NCBI GenBank assembly: GCA_020846005.1
Contig: JADLEQ010000119.1
Location: forward strand, 1-40,700
Source: Polyangiaceae bacterium
Lineage (GTDB): Bacteria; Myxococcota_A; Polyangia; Polyangiales; Polyangiaceae
Reading direction: 5' to 3'
DNA length: 40,700 nucleotides
Of this stretch, positions 21,355 through 30,228 are shown piece after piece. Below the pieces are notes generated by a model that saw only the letters and a program-made list of their open reading frames with translations, did no database searches and was not told the origin of the DNA. Made by a program: the position numbers and the translations under genes. The stretch's first letter is position 1. The number at the start of each line of letters is the position of its first letter.

Positions 21355-22685
21355 GGCGCCTCCTTCGTGGGACGCGCCGTCTCCGGCACGATGTCGATCC
21401 GCACGGCCGCCTCCGGGCGGATCCACGCGCGCGCCTGCTCGTGGACTCGCGCGGGCGTGGCCGAGGTGTACCGGGCGAGATCCTGTGCGAACCAGTCGGC
21501 GGTGCCGGCAACGTGCCAGTACGTGCTAAGCGTGGTGGTGCGGTCGAGCACGCTCTCCGCGCGCTCGAAGAAATCCTTCCGGTAGCGGTTCAGCGCCCGC
21601 CCGAACTCGGCGTCCGTCGGCGGCGTGGCCAGGGAGGTCCCGAGCGCCGCCGTGAGCGCCCTCGCCAGCTCATCCACCGACTTGCCCGGCGCCGCCGTCG
21701 CCTGCACGACGAAGTAGCTGCCGAGCTTCATCGACGCCTGGTAGGCGGCGACGTCGCTCGCGACGCGCTGCTCGAAGACGAGCGGCTGGTAGAGCCGGCT
21801 GGTCTTGCCCTCGGTGAGCAGGCTCGCGAGCAGGTCGAGCTCGGCGTCGCCCTGGGAGAACAGCGCCGGCGTCACCCACGCGAGGTGGACCCGCGGGAGC
21901 TTCACGTCGTCCGTCTCGGTGACGTGCCGTGAGTCGGTGCGACGGGGCAGCGGCGCGGCCGGCGACGGCGCGCGCTTGCCGGCGGGGAGCCCGCCGAAGT
22001 ACCGCTCGACCTCTGCGCGGGCGACCGCCGGGTCGAAGTCCCCGACGAGCGTGACGACCGCGTTCGACGGCACGTAGTACTGCCGGAAGAACCCGCTCAC
22101 GTCGTCGAGCGCCGCCGCGCCGAGATCCTCGTGGGAGCCGATCGGCGTGTGGTGGTACGGGTGCCCGGGCGGGAAGAGCTCGGCGCTCGCGCGCAGCGAG
22201 AAGCCCCCGTACGGCGTGTTCTCGTACCGCTGCCGGCGCTCGTTCTTGACGACGTCGCGCTGGTTGTCGAGCTTCGCTTGCGTGAGCACCGGGAGCAGGC
22301 CGCCCATGCGGTCCGACTCCATCCACAGCGCGAGCCCGAGGAAGTTCGACGGCACCTGCTCGTAGTAGTTCGTGCGGTCCTGGCTCGTGGTGCCGTTCAC
22401 GTCGGCGCCGATCGGCTCGAACGGCGCGAAGTACTCGCGGTCGTGGTGCTCCGAGCCCTGGAACATCAGGTGCTCGAAGAGGTGGGCGAAGCCCGTCCGC
22501 CCCGCGCGCTCGTGGCCGGAGCCGACGAGGTAGCGCACCTCGACGGCCACCACCGGGAGGCGATGATCCTCGCTGAGCAGCAGGGTGAGGCCGTTCGCGA
22601 GCCGGTGCTCCTTCACCGGGATCGAGGGCGGGGGCGCAGCCGCGAAGAGCGCCCCCGCGATGGCCAGGGAGAGTGGGTCCAACAT
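21351..22685 (-). CDS. M16 zinc peptidase, active chain
   Basis: 444 residues; ATG at 22685 has GAGG upstream. An N-terminal hydrophobic signal (LSLAIAGALFAAAPPP) suggests export. The motif HLFEH (68-72) is the inverted zinc site HxxEH; downstream, NERRQRYEN supplies the third ligand region. The body has the usual GFSLRASAELFPPGHPYHHT and VTLVGDFDPAVARAEVERYFG blocks. Length and order match the small bacterial M16B peptidases, which degrade periplasmic peptides. It is coupled by GTGA to the catalytically empty partner downstream. Confidence 0.93.
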   Translation of the reverse strand: MLDPLSLAIAGALFAAAPPPSIPVKEHRLANGLTLLLSEDHRLPVVAVEVRYLVGSGHERAGRTGFAHLFEHLMFQGSEHHDREYFAPFEPIGADVNGTTSQDRTNYYEQVPSNFLGLALWMESDRMGGLLPVLTQAKLDNQRDVVKNERRQRYENTPYGGFSLRASAELFPPGHPYHHTPIGSHEDLGAAALDDVSGFFRQYYVPSNAVVTLVGDFDPAVARAEVERYFGGLPAGKRAPSPAAPLPRRTDSRHVTETDDVKLPRVHLAWVTPALFSQGDAELDLLASLLTEGKTSRLYQPLVFEQRVASDVAAYQASMKLGSYFVVQATAAPGKSVDELARALTAALGTSLATPPTDAEFGRALNRYRKDFFERAESVLDRTTTLSTYWHVAGTADWFAQDLARYTSATPARVHEQARAWIRPEAAVRIDIVPETARPTKEAP

Positions 22686-22762
22686 GTCGCCTCGGTGCGC
22701 GGCTCGTAGGACCCACGGCCTCCGGGGTCAACGGCGCGGCGCCGGCCGCGTGGTCGCTCGCC

Positions 22763-22873
22763 GCTGGCGCGTGGCGCGTGCCGCGTGCCGGGCGGCGCGT
22801 GGCGCGTGCCGGGCGGCGCGTGGCGCGTGCGGGGCGGCGCGTGGCGCGTGCCGGGCGGCGCGCGCGTGGCGTA
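22763..22873. repeat. 21-bp tandem repeats between genes
   Basis: Three full copies of GCGCGTGGCGCGTGCCGGGC plus a final G (22795-22857), one with a single change, flanked by degraded copies on both sides (from about 22763 and up to about 22873). They fill most of the 195-bp gap between the M16 pair and the small unknown gene. No other element is visible in this gap. Confidence 0.85.
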
Positions 22874-22880
22874 GCGCCGC

Positions 22881-23441
22881 TCAGTGCCAGTGGAAGAGCG
22901 CCTCGGCGTGCGCGTCGCCGTCCCGGCCCCCGGCGACCAGCTCGAGCTCGACCGCGGCGCCGCCGCTCACCTCGACGATCGCCACGCAACCGCCGAGCAC
23001 GTCCTGCCAGACGTTGGCGTCGAAGCCGTGGCAGTTCGCCCAGCGGGTGTGCGTGTAGCCGGCCCGCGCCTCGACCACGTACATGTCTGCCGGGCGGTAG
23101 TACGCCCCGAACACCCGCGGGGCCATGGCGATGACCGTCCGCGGCGCGAGCGCGAAGGCCAGCGCGCCATAGACGGAGTTGAAGTCGGCGAGCGTGCCCA
23201 GGTAGCCGATCTGGCGCGCCAGCTCGCGGCCCTCGCCCGTCACCTCCTGCGCCAGCGCGTGGAGCTCCCGGTACCGCGCGACCGGATACCAGTCGCCCCT
23301 CACCAGCCCGGTGAGGGTATCTCGGAGATCCGGGCTCGCGCGCGCCTCCAGCGCGCGCTGCGCCTCCGCGCCGCGGATCCCGCGCAGGGCGTCGAGCGAG
23401 GAGCTGAAGCACAGCCCCTTGATCTGGATCTCGGCGGGCAT
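22881..23441 (-). CDS. Small hypothetical protein, possibly of a myxobacterial family
   Basis: 186 residues from ATG at 23441; the ribosome site is weak. It is soluble with no signal. It opens with IQIKGLCFSSSLDALRG, has a helical middle including GDWYPVARYRELHALAQEV, and ends in a short beta-rich part. The layout (KGL start, WYP motif, about 190 residues) reminds me of the paralogous myxobacterial family TIGR02265/DUF2378, whose function is unknown, but the match is by eye and loose. The tandem repeat block lies directly behind its stop codon. Confidence 0.65.
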   Translation of the reverse strand: MPAEIQIKGLCFSSSLDALRGIRGAEAQRALEARASPDLRDTLTGLVRGDWYPVARYRELHALAQEVTGEGRELARQIGYLGTLADFNSVYGALAFALAPRTVIAMAPRVFGAYYRPADMYVVEARAGYTHTRWANCHGFDANVWQDVLGGCVAIVEVSGGAAVELELVAGGRDGDAHAEALFHWH

Positions 23442-23790
23442 CTCGGGTGGCCGGTCCCCCCCTGGGGACCGACGATCCCCGCAGGCTACCCGGCGCGGCG
23501 CGGCGCCGCCACCGCCACCGCCACCGCCACCGCCACCGCCGCCGCCACCGCCGCCGCCACCGCCACCGCCACCGCCACCGCGGGCTGCGTGCGGCGCCGC
23601 GCTCGGGTGTGCCGCGCCGCTGGCTCCCCGCCGGCGCTCCGCTGCCTCTCCGCTGCCTCCCCGCCCAGGCCTCGCGGGGCGCCCCGCGGCCGGAGCGTAC
23701 CCGCCGCGGCGGCGCGGGATCGCGTGACGCGCGCCTGGCCCGCGCCGGCCCCGTTGTGGACCGGACCGCCGGCCGCTAGATCGGCGTCCC
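23442..23790. promoter_or_regulatory. Divergent promoter region with hexamer repeat
   Basis: 349 bp between divergent starts, the small unknown protein (-) and the acyl-CoA synthetase (+). It holds the hexamer tract described separately and otherwise very GC-rich sequence in which I see no gene. No ribosome site stands out for either start. Confidence 0.45.
23505..23581. repeat. Hexanucleotide tract (CCGCCA)n with GCC interruptions
   Basis: About 77 bp of CCGCCA/CCGCCG units. The minus strand is a long series of GG runs separated by one to four bases, so it could form G-quadruplex structures. It lies 64 bp upstream of the minus-strand start and about 210 bp upstream of the plus-strand start. 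Confidence 0.9.
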
Positions 23791-25566
23791 ATGCCGAGCG
23801 CGCCGTTCACCATCGGGGAGCTACTGGAGGAGCGGGGCCGCGCCCCGGAGACGCGGGACCGCCCCATGCTCCGCGGCCCGCGTGGCGCCGTGGTGACGTA
23901 CGCAGAGTTTCTCGCGCGGAGCTCGCGCGTGGCGCACGCGCTCCGCGATCGCGCCCGATCGATCGACGGCGCCCCGCGGGTCGCCGCGCTCCTCAGGAAT
24001 CACCCGGAGTTCCTCGACCTCTACGGAGGCGCGGCGCTGTCGGGGACGGTCGTGTGCGGCATCAACACCGGGCTCGGCGGCGACGTGCTGCGGCGGGTGC
24101 TCGACGCGAGCCGCGCGACGTCACTCGTCGTCGATCGCCAGGGCGCGGAGGCGGTCGAGCCGCTGCTCGGCCAGCTCACGCACCTCCGCCGCGAGGACGT
24201 GCTCGAGATCGGGGCGGGGCGGTCGTTCCAGGCGGCGGTCGACGAGGCGGCGCGACGCCACGGCGCCGCGGCCGACGACCCGCCCGAGGTGCCGGGGCTC
24301 GATCTGTCGAGCCCGTTCGCCGTCATCTACACCTCGGGCACCACCGGCCTCCCGAAGGGCATCGTCAACTCGCACAAGAAGCTCCGCGGGATCGGGATGT
24401 TCGTGGCCGGAATGGTCGGCCTGCGCCCGGAGGACGTGGGGTACTTGTCGATGCCGCTCTTCCACTCCAACGCGCTCTTCCTCGGCTGGTTCCCCGCGCT
24501 CCAGGCGGGCGCGAGCGTGGCGATGCGCGAGAAGTTCTCGGCCTCCGGGTTCCTCGACGACGTGCGCGAGCGCGGCATCACCTACTGGAATTTCGTCGGG
24601 CAGCCCGTGCACTACGTCCTCGAAGCCATCGCCCGCGCGCACGGCGGCGACGTCGAGCGAGTCCGCCGCGAGGTGCGCGACGACCCGCGCAACACGCTCC
24701 GGTTGGTGATCGGGACCGGCGCGACGGGCACCGATCGGCGCCGGCTCATCGACTGGCTCGGTCTCGAGCACGCGTACGAGAACTACGGCAGCACGGAGGC
24801 GGAGATCTCGACCTGGTGCATGCCGGGCGACCCCATCGACAGCGTCGGTGAGGCGCTCGACCCGGACATCCTCGTCGTCGACGATCGGGACGAGCCGTGC
24901 GAGCCGCTCGAGCTCGATGAGCGCGGGATCCCGACCAACGCTGACCGCGCCGTAGGCGAGATCGTCCGCCGTGGGGTGAGCGGCCGCTTCGAGGGCTACG
25001 ACGGCAACCCCGAGGCGACCGCGGGCAAGGTGCGCGACGGCCTCTACCGCTCGGGGGATCTCGGGGCGCTGCGGCAGCTCGGGACGAGCCGGTACCTCTA
25101 CTTCTTTGGTCGGACGGACGACTGGATCCGCAAGGACGGCGAGAACTTCAGCGCCGAGAGCGTCGTCGAGCTCGTCACGGCGTTCCCAGCGGTCGATCGC
25201 GCGGCGGCCTATGGTGTCCCTCACCCGGTGAGCGACGAGTGGGTGATGGCGGCCGTCCGCCTGCGCGAGGGGCAGCGCTTCGACCCGCAGGCGTTCTTCG
25301 CGCACTGCGAGGGCGAGGTGCAGGCGGGGCGCGACCGCAAGTGGTTCCCGGACTTCGTGCGGGTCGTCGAGGACTTCCCGTGGACGGAGACGCTGAAGAT
25401 CAAGGTCCGCGAGCTCAAGGCCGCGGCCTACGATCCGGCGCGCGTCCAGCGGATCTTCTACCGGCGCCGGGGCGGGGATCGCTTCGAGCCCTTCGGGCCG
25501 CCGGAGTACGCCGCGCTCGCCGCCGAGCTGGAGCAGAACGGCCGCGCCGGGCTCCTTCCCCGCTGA
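23791..25566 (+). CDS. FATP-like acyl-CoA synthetase (AMP-binding)
   Basis: 591 residues, ATG at 23791. It activates a carboxylic acid, probably a long or very long fatty acid, to its acyl-CoA through an acyl-AMP. The phosphate-binding motif YTSGTTGLPKG is at 180-190, NYGSTEAE is the aromatic/adenine site, and DGLYRSGDLGALRQLGTSRY then FFGRTDDWIRKDGENF is the hinge and FATP-type signature. The C-terminal catalytic Lys region is present (WTETLKIKVREL). The family has soluble and membrane-associated members; no helix is visible here. It is first in a four-gene plus-strand run ending before ssrA. Confidence 0.92.
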   Translation: MPSAPFTIGELLEERGRAPETRDRPMLRGPRGAVVTYAEFLARSSRVAHALRDRARSIDGAPRVAALLRNHPEFLDLYGGAALSGTVVCGINTGLGGDVLRRVLDASRATSLVVDRQGAEAVEPLLGQLTHLRREDVLEIGAGRSFQAAVDEAARRHGAAADDPPEVPGLDLSSPFAVIYTSGTTGLPKGIVNSHKKLRGIGMFVAGMVGLRPEDVGYLSMPLFHSNALFLGWFPALQAGASVAMREKFSASGFLDDVRERGITYWNFVGQPVHYVLEAIARAHGGDVERVRREVRDDPRNTLRLVIGTGATGTDRRRLIDWLGLEHAYENYGSTEAEISTWCMPGDPIDSVGEALDPDILVVDDRDEPCEPLELDERGIPTNADRAVGEIVRRGVSGRFEGYDGNPEATAGKVRDGLYRSGDLGALRQLGTSRYLYFFGRTDDWIRKDGENFSAESVVELVTAFPAVDRAAAYGVPHPVSDEWVMAAVRLREGQRFDPQAFFAHCEGEVQAGRDRKWFPDFVRVVEDFPWTETLKIKVRELKAAAYDPARVQRIFYRRRGGDRFEPFGPPEYAALAAELEQNGRAGLLPR

Positions 25567-25635
25567 GCCGCGCCCGGATTCGGCGCGCTGCAGCCCCCGG
25601 TGGTCCAGGAGGTAGCGGTCGGCTATACCCACGCC

Positions 25636-27225
25636 ATGGCACGTCGCTTCGTCGCCGGCGGGTTCCTCGGGCTCGCGCTCGCGTCGTCTGGGTGTCTCGG
25701 TCGCTCGGGGCTCGATGATCCGCTCCGAGTCGACGGCGGCGGGAGCGGCGGCGCTGCGGCGGCGGACGGAGGCGTGTCCGGAGGCGCCGGCGGCGCGAGC
25801 GGGCTCGGTGGAGGCGGCGCGGGTGGGGTCGGCGGGGGCGGCGGCCTCGGTGGCCTCGGAGGGGGCGGCTTCGCCGGCGGCGGGACGGGCGGCTTCGCCG
25901 GCGGCGGGACCGGCGGCGGTGGCGGCTCGCCGGGCTGCGGTCCGTGCGCCGGCTGCTGCGATGGCTCCGGGATCTGTCGCGACGGCACGAGCACCAACAC
26001 GTGCGGGCTCGACGGCGTCACCTGCTTCGACTGCGGGGCGCTCGGCCTCGGCTGCGCGGACGGCTCCTGCGAGGGGCCGCCGCCGACGTGCGGTCCCGCC
26101 AATTGCGGCGGCTGCTGCGACTCGACGGGCGAGTGCCGGCTCGGCGTCGACGCCGACGCCTGCGGCAAGGGCGGCGGCAAGTGCTCGGACTGCACCGACA
26201 CCGGGCGATCGTGCCAGGCGGGGAAGTGCGAGGCCGAGCCGCCGCCGCCCTGCGGCCCCCAGAGCTGCTCGGGGTGCTGCTCCGCCGGCGGGGTGTGCCA
26301 GGCGGGGACCTCGGACTTCGCGTGCGGCTCGGCCGGCGAGGCGTGCGAGTCGTGCGCCGTGAACGGCCGCGAGTGTACGCAGCCTGGCAGCTACTGCGCG
26401 TTCTTCCCGACGTGCGGGCCGTTCAGCTGCCCGTCCGGGTGCTGCGCGGCGTCCGGGCAATGCCTCGTTGGCCAGTCGGACTCCGCGTGCGGCGACGGCG
26501 GCTCGGCCTGCCAGGACTGCGCCGCGAGCGGGCAAACCTGTGCCCCGCAAGGGTTCTGCTACTCCGGGCCGTCGTGCGGGCCGCACAACTGCGCGGGGTG
26601 CTGCACGGCGACGGGCGAGTGCCGCCCGGGCAGCGCCAGCCAGAACTGCGGGCAATATGGCGCCCTCTGCGATAACTGCGGCGCGAAGGGCCAGACGTGC
26701 CAGGGGCAGGTGTGCAGCAGCGGCTCCACCTGCCCCAAGGCGTGGGCGGGCTGCAACCCCTCGCTCTCGACCCCGCCGCCCAAGCAGAGCACGAGCTGCA
26801 CGCCCACCGTCCTCGCCGAGGTGCGGGCGCGCTGCGACGAGTCGGGGTCGGACGACGAGTGCGGCGACTGGTTCGGGCAGCTCCTGCAGTCGAACCCCCT
26901 CTGCTACGACTGCCTCACGCAGTTCGCTACGGAGCGGGCCGTCGTCCGCTGCGTCGCGCCGTACCTCTCGCCCGACTGCAACCACGCGCTCTCCTGCGCC
27001 GTCGAGTGCGGCAACGAGAGCTGTGGGAGCTGCCCGGAGTCCGAGCAGGACGCCTGCTCGGACAAGGCGTTCGAGGGTCAGGGCCAATGCCGCCCGTGGG
27101 TGCAGGGGTACTTCTGCCTCCAGGCGGCGTACTCGGGGCCGGCGAGCTTCTGTGACTGGGACTCCTACGGGGGCAGCTTCGGCGCCTGGCTCGCGGGAGT
27201 CGGGGCCGAGTACTGCGCGCCCTGA
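25636..27225 (+). CDS. Cys-rich repeat lipoprotein
   Basis: 529 residues from ATG at 25636; an in-frame GTG at 25600 would leave the signal peptide internal. The lipobox is ASSGC. A stalk of about 75 Gly-rich residues follows. Residues of about 110-380 hold five Cys-rich units of roughly 50-60 residues, each CGPxxCxGCCxxxGxCxxG, then ACGxxGxxCxDC and GxxCxxGxC, so about ten Cys per unit, probably disulfide-bonded. The last 150 residues form a different Cys-rich domain (CYDCLTQFATERAVVRC, CNHALSCAVEC) that resembles Cys-rich C-terminal domains common in myxobacterial surface proteins. It is presumably displayed at the surface. The function is unknown. Confidence 0.85.
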   Translation: MARRFVAGGFLGLALASSGCLGRSGLDDPLRVDGGGSGGAAAADGGVSGGAGGASGLGGGGAGGVGGGGGLGGLGGGGFAGGGTGGFAGGGTGGGGGSPGCGPCAGCCDGSGICRDGTSTNTCGLDGVTCFDCGALGLGCADGSCEGPPPTCGPANCGGCCDSTGECRLGVDADACGKGGGKCSDCTDTGRSCQAGKCEAEPPPPCGPQSCSGCCSAGGVCQAGTSDFACGSAGEACESCAVNGRECTQPGSYCAFFPTCGPFSCPSGCCAASGQCLVGQSDSACGDGGSACQDCAASGQTCAPQGFCYSGPSCGPHNCAGCCTATGECRPGSASQNCGQYGALCDNCGAKGQTCQGQVCSSGSTCPKAWAGCNPSLSTPPPKQSTSCTPTVLAEVRARCDESGSDDECGDWFGQLLQSNPLCYDCLTQFATERAVVRCVAPYLSPDCNHALSCAVECGNESCGSCPESEQDACSDKAFEGQGQCRPWVQGYFCLQAAYSGPASFCDWDSYGGSFGAWLAGVGAEYCAP

Positions 27226-27237
27226 GGCCGACCACCG

Positions 27238-28365
27238 ATGGGGCGCCACGGCTACGAGGAGGTCCTGCTCGTCACGGGGTTCCCGAGCTTCCGCGGGAGG
27301 AAGCTGGTCGAGCACCTCCTCACGACGCACCCCCGCGCGCTCGTCCACGCGGTCGTGCACACGAAGCTCGCGGCCGCGGCCGAGGAGGCGGTGGGCCGGC
27401 TCGAGTCGAGCGCGAGGGAGCGGCTGGTGCTGCTCGAGGGGGACGCCGCGGCCATCGATCTCGGGCTGAGCGGCGGCGAGTACCGGGCGCTCGCTGGTGA
27501 GATCGACTGCATCCACCACGCCGCCCAGGTGACGTACCCGGGTGTGAGCCGCGACATGGCGGAGCAGGTGAACGTGGGCGCGATGCGCGAGGTGATCGAG
27601 CTCGGCCGCGCCTCGGCCGGGCTGCGCCGGCTCGTCGTCCACTCGAGCGCGACGGTGAGCGGAGATCGCGAGGGCCTCGTGCTCGAGGAGGAGCTGGCGG
27701 CGGGGCAGCACTTCCGCACGCCGGTCGAGGAGACGCTCGCGCGCGCGGAGCGTATGGCTCGCCGCGCGATGGCCGAGCTGCCGATCACCGTGATCCGGCC
27801 CACCCAGATCGTGGGGGACTCCCACACCGGGGAGGTCGACCGCTTCGACGGCCCCTACCTGCTCATCCTCTTGATCGTGTCGAGCCCGGAGGAGATCCCG
27901 GTGCTCCTGCCGACGCGCGGCGACTTCCCGATCAACCTCGTCCCCATCGACCACGTCGTGCGAGTGGCCGACGTGATCGCGCGCAGCGACGCCGCCGTCG
28001 GGCGCACGTTCCACGTCGCCGATCCGCGGCCGCTGAGCGCGCGGCGTGTCTTCGAGCTCGTGGCGGAGGCGGGCGGGCGCCGCCTGCCGCAGAGCTTCCT
28101 CCCAGCGGGGCTCACGCGGGCCCTCCTCAACGCGCCCGGTCTCCGCGCGGTCGCGAAGAGCCCGCGCGCCTTCCTCGAGCTGATGGCGACGCCGGTCACC
28201 TGGGACGCGCGCGGGACGCGGGAGCTCCTGGCCGGCAGCGCGCTCGCGTGCCCGCCGTTCGAGTCGTACGTGGACGCGCTCGTCGCGTACGTGAAGCAGC
28301 GCATGGAACAGCGCCGGCACGAGCGCGCCGCGCCCCCGGGAGAGCCTGAGGATCCGCTTGCCTGA
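27238..28365 (+). CDS. Extended SDR / thioester-reductase-like protein, degenerate active site
   Basis: 375 residues, ATG at 27238, 12 bp after the previous stop. The Rossmann start is LLVTGFPSFRGRK; family members usually have TGFPGFIGR, so one Gly is Ser. CIHHAAQVTYPG and VNVGAMREVIELG match the NAD-binding_4 group, and VVHSSATVSG is the active-site strand. The catalytic YxxxK is not there: the aligned segment TPVEETLARAERMARRAM has Val for Tyr and Leu for Lys. IRPTQIVGDSHTGEVDRFDGPY is the usual substrate-side motif. It may bind a nucleotide or acyl partner without reducing it. Context suggests lipid metabolism with the acyl-CoA synthetase. Confidence 0.85.
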   Translation: MGRHGYEEVLLVTGFPSFRGRKLVEHLLTTHPRALVHAVVHTKLAAAAEEAVGRLESSARERLVLLEGDAAAIDLGLSGGEYRALAGEIDCIHHAAQVTYPGVSRDMAEQVNVGAMREVIELGRASAGLRRLVVHSSATVSGDREGLVLEEELAAGQHFRTPVEETLARAERMARRAMAELPITVIRPTQIVGDSHTGEVDRFDGPYLLILLIVSSPEEIPVLLPTRGDFPINLVPIDHVVRVADVIARSDAAVGRTFHVADPRPLSARRVFELVAEAGGRRLPQSFLPAGLTRALLNAPGLRAVAKSPRAFLELMATPVTWDARGTRELLAGSALACPPFESYVDALVAYVKQRMEQRRHERAAPPGEPEDPLA

Positions 28366-29743
28366 GCCTCCGGGAGCCGCGCGGCCGTCGAGCGCGTGGC
28401 GCTCGGTCGCGCTCGCGGCGGCGGGCGCCGTGCTCGCGGTGACGTGCTCCGGGGCGCGCCTGGTGCCGGGCCGCGCGCCGTCCGCGGCGGCGGCGTCCGA
28501 GGCGAGCGCGCCGAGCCGCGCGCCGGCCGTCCCGAGCGCTGCGCCCCCCGGCGCGAGCGCCGCCTCCAGCGACGCCGTGGGAGCCGGCGCGAGCGCGGCC
28601 GCCAGCGTGGCGCCGCCGGCGAGCGCGGCGGCGGCGATCGTGCCGCCCCCGGCGCGATCTGGCCCGCTCGCGCGCTTCCAGCGCCGCCTCGACGAGCTGC
28701 GGAGCGGGGCCGCGCGCCGCCCATTGCGTGTCGCCTGGCTCGGGGACTCACACACCGCGGCCGACTTCCTGACGGACGCGGTCCGCGTGGCGCTCTGGCG
28801 GGAGCACCCGGCGGGCGGGCCCGGCTTCCTGCCGCCCGGCATCGACGGCGTCCGCCACGCGCGGGCGTCGATCGCGGTGCGCGGGAAGGTGGAGGTGGAG
28901 CCCCGCGAGCGGACGAGCTCGGAGCGCCAGCTCGACGGCGCCTTCGGCCTGCTCGGCCTCCGCGGCGTGCCCGCGAGCGACGACGCGCGCGTCACGCTCA
29001 CCCCGACGAGCGGCGCCGGGGCCCTCGCGTGGGAGCTCAGCTACCGGGCGCCTGCCGGGCGCTTCCGCGTCCGCTACGCCGGGCACGAGCGGGACGTGGA
29101 CGGCTCGAGTGGATCGGCGGACGCCCAGGACCGCACGCTCCGGCGTCTCCGCTTCGAGGCGCCTGCGGGCGTTGGCGTGGAGCTCGGCGGCTTCCGCGGG
29201 CGGGTCGAGCTGCTCGGCGTGGTGGTCGAGGCGCGCGATCCGGGCGTCGTGCTCGACACGCTCGGCATCAACGGAGCCCGCGCCACGACCGCGCTCGCGT
29301 GGGACGAGGCGCACTGGACGGCCGAGCTCGAGCGCCGGGCGCCCGCGCTCGTCGTGCTCGCGTACGGCACCAACGACGTGGCCTCGAACCTCGCCCTCGA
29401 TCGGTACCCGGGGCAGTACGCGAGGCTGCTCGCGCGCGCGCGCAAGGCCGCGCCCGGCGCCGACTGCCTGCTCGTGGGCCCGACGGACCTCGGCCGTACG
29501 GACGGCACCGCGCACCCGCGCACCGAGCCGCTCGACCGGACGCTCCGCGGCGTCGCCGAGGCCGAGGGCTGCGCGTGGTTCAGCCTGTACGACGCGATGG
29601 GCGGCGCGACCGGCATGAGCGACTGGCTCGGCCACGATCCGCCCCTCGCGGCGCGCGATCGCGTCCACCTCACCGCGCGCGGCTACGAGCGCCTCGGAGC
29701 CGCGCTCGGCGCGCTGCTGCTGGGCGCGCCGCGCCCGGAGTGA
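28358..29743 (+). CDS. SGNH/GDSL hydrolase, membrane-anchored
   Basis: 461 residues from TTG at 28358, which overlaps the previous gene by 8 bp. TTG is chosen because GAGG stands 6 nt before it and an export signal follows directly. The hydrophobic N-terminus (SVALAAAGAVLAVTC) is followed by about 55 residues of Ala/Ser/Pro linker. The catalytic blocks are LGDSHTAADF (nucleophile Ser131), AYGTNDV (about 337-340, oxyanion Asn) and DRVHLT (Asp434, His437), so the triad is intact. The GDSHTxxDF form occurs in esterases that act on cell-wall or surface polysaccharide acetyl groups; the substrate here is an inference. It is the last gene before ssrA. Confidence 0.87.
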   Translation: MPEPPGAARPSSAWRSVALAAAGAVLAVTCSGARLVPGRAPSAAAASEASAPSRAPAVPSAAPPGASAASSDAVGAGASAAASVAPPASAAAAIVPPPARSGPLARFQRRLDELRSGAARRPLRVAWLGDSHTAADFLTDAVRVALWREHPAGGPGFLPPGIDGVRHARASIAVRGKVEVEPRERTSSERQLDGAFGLLGLRGVPASDDARVTLTPTSGAGALAWELSYRAPAGRFRVRYAGHERDVDGSSGSADAQDRTLRRLRFEAPAGVGVELGGFRGRVELLGVVVEARDPGVVLDTLGINGARATTALAWDEAHWTAELERRAPALVVLAYGTNDVASNLALDRYPGQYARLLARARKAAPGADCLLVGPTDLGRTDGTAHPRTEPLDRTLRGVAEAEGCAWFSLYDAMGGATGMSDWLGHDPPLAARDRVHLTARGYERLGAALGALLLGAPRPE

Positions 29744-29817
29744 GACGCTCCGAACTCCTCGTCACGTGCGGGCCGTCGCGAGCGGCGCGGGGCGGCCCGG
29801 CGACGGAGCGCGGCCGG

Positions 29818-29845
29818 TTGACGGGACCGCCCACGTTGCTAGGTT
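29818..29845 (+). promoter_or_regulatory. Probable ssrA promoter
   Basis: TTGACG (29818-29823) and TAGGTT (29840-29845) are separated by 16 bp. Transcription would begin near 29852, leaving a short leader before the mature 5' end at 29866. This is a sigma-70-like match and the only such pair I could see in the 122-bp gap before ssrA. Confidence 0.6.
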
Positions 29846-29865
29846 GCGCTCACCCACACCCCTTC

Positions 29866-30210
<345 letters not shown>

Positions 30211-30228
30211 TAGTTTTTCCGACCTTTC

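Noticed and set aside
24121-29001. 1626-codon open frame on the minus strand
   Set aside because: It lies antisense to four well-supported genes, is rich in Arg/Ala/Gly with no motifs, and is explained by GC-biased third positions.
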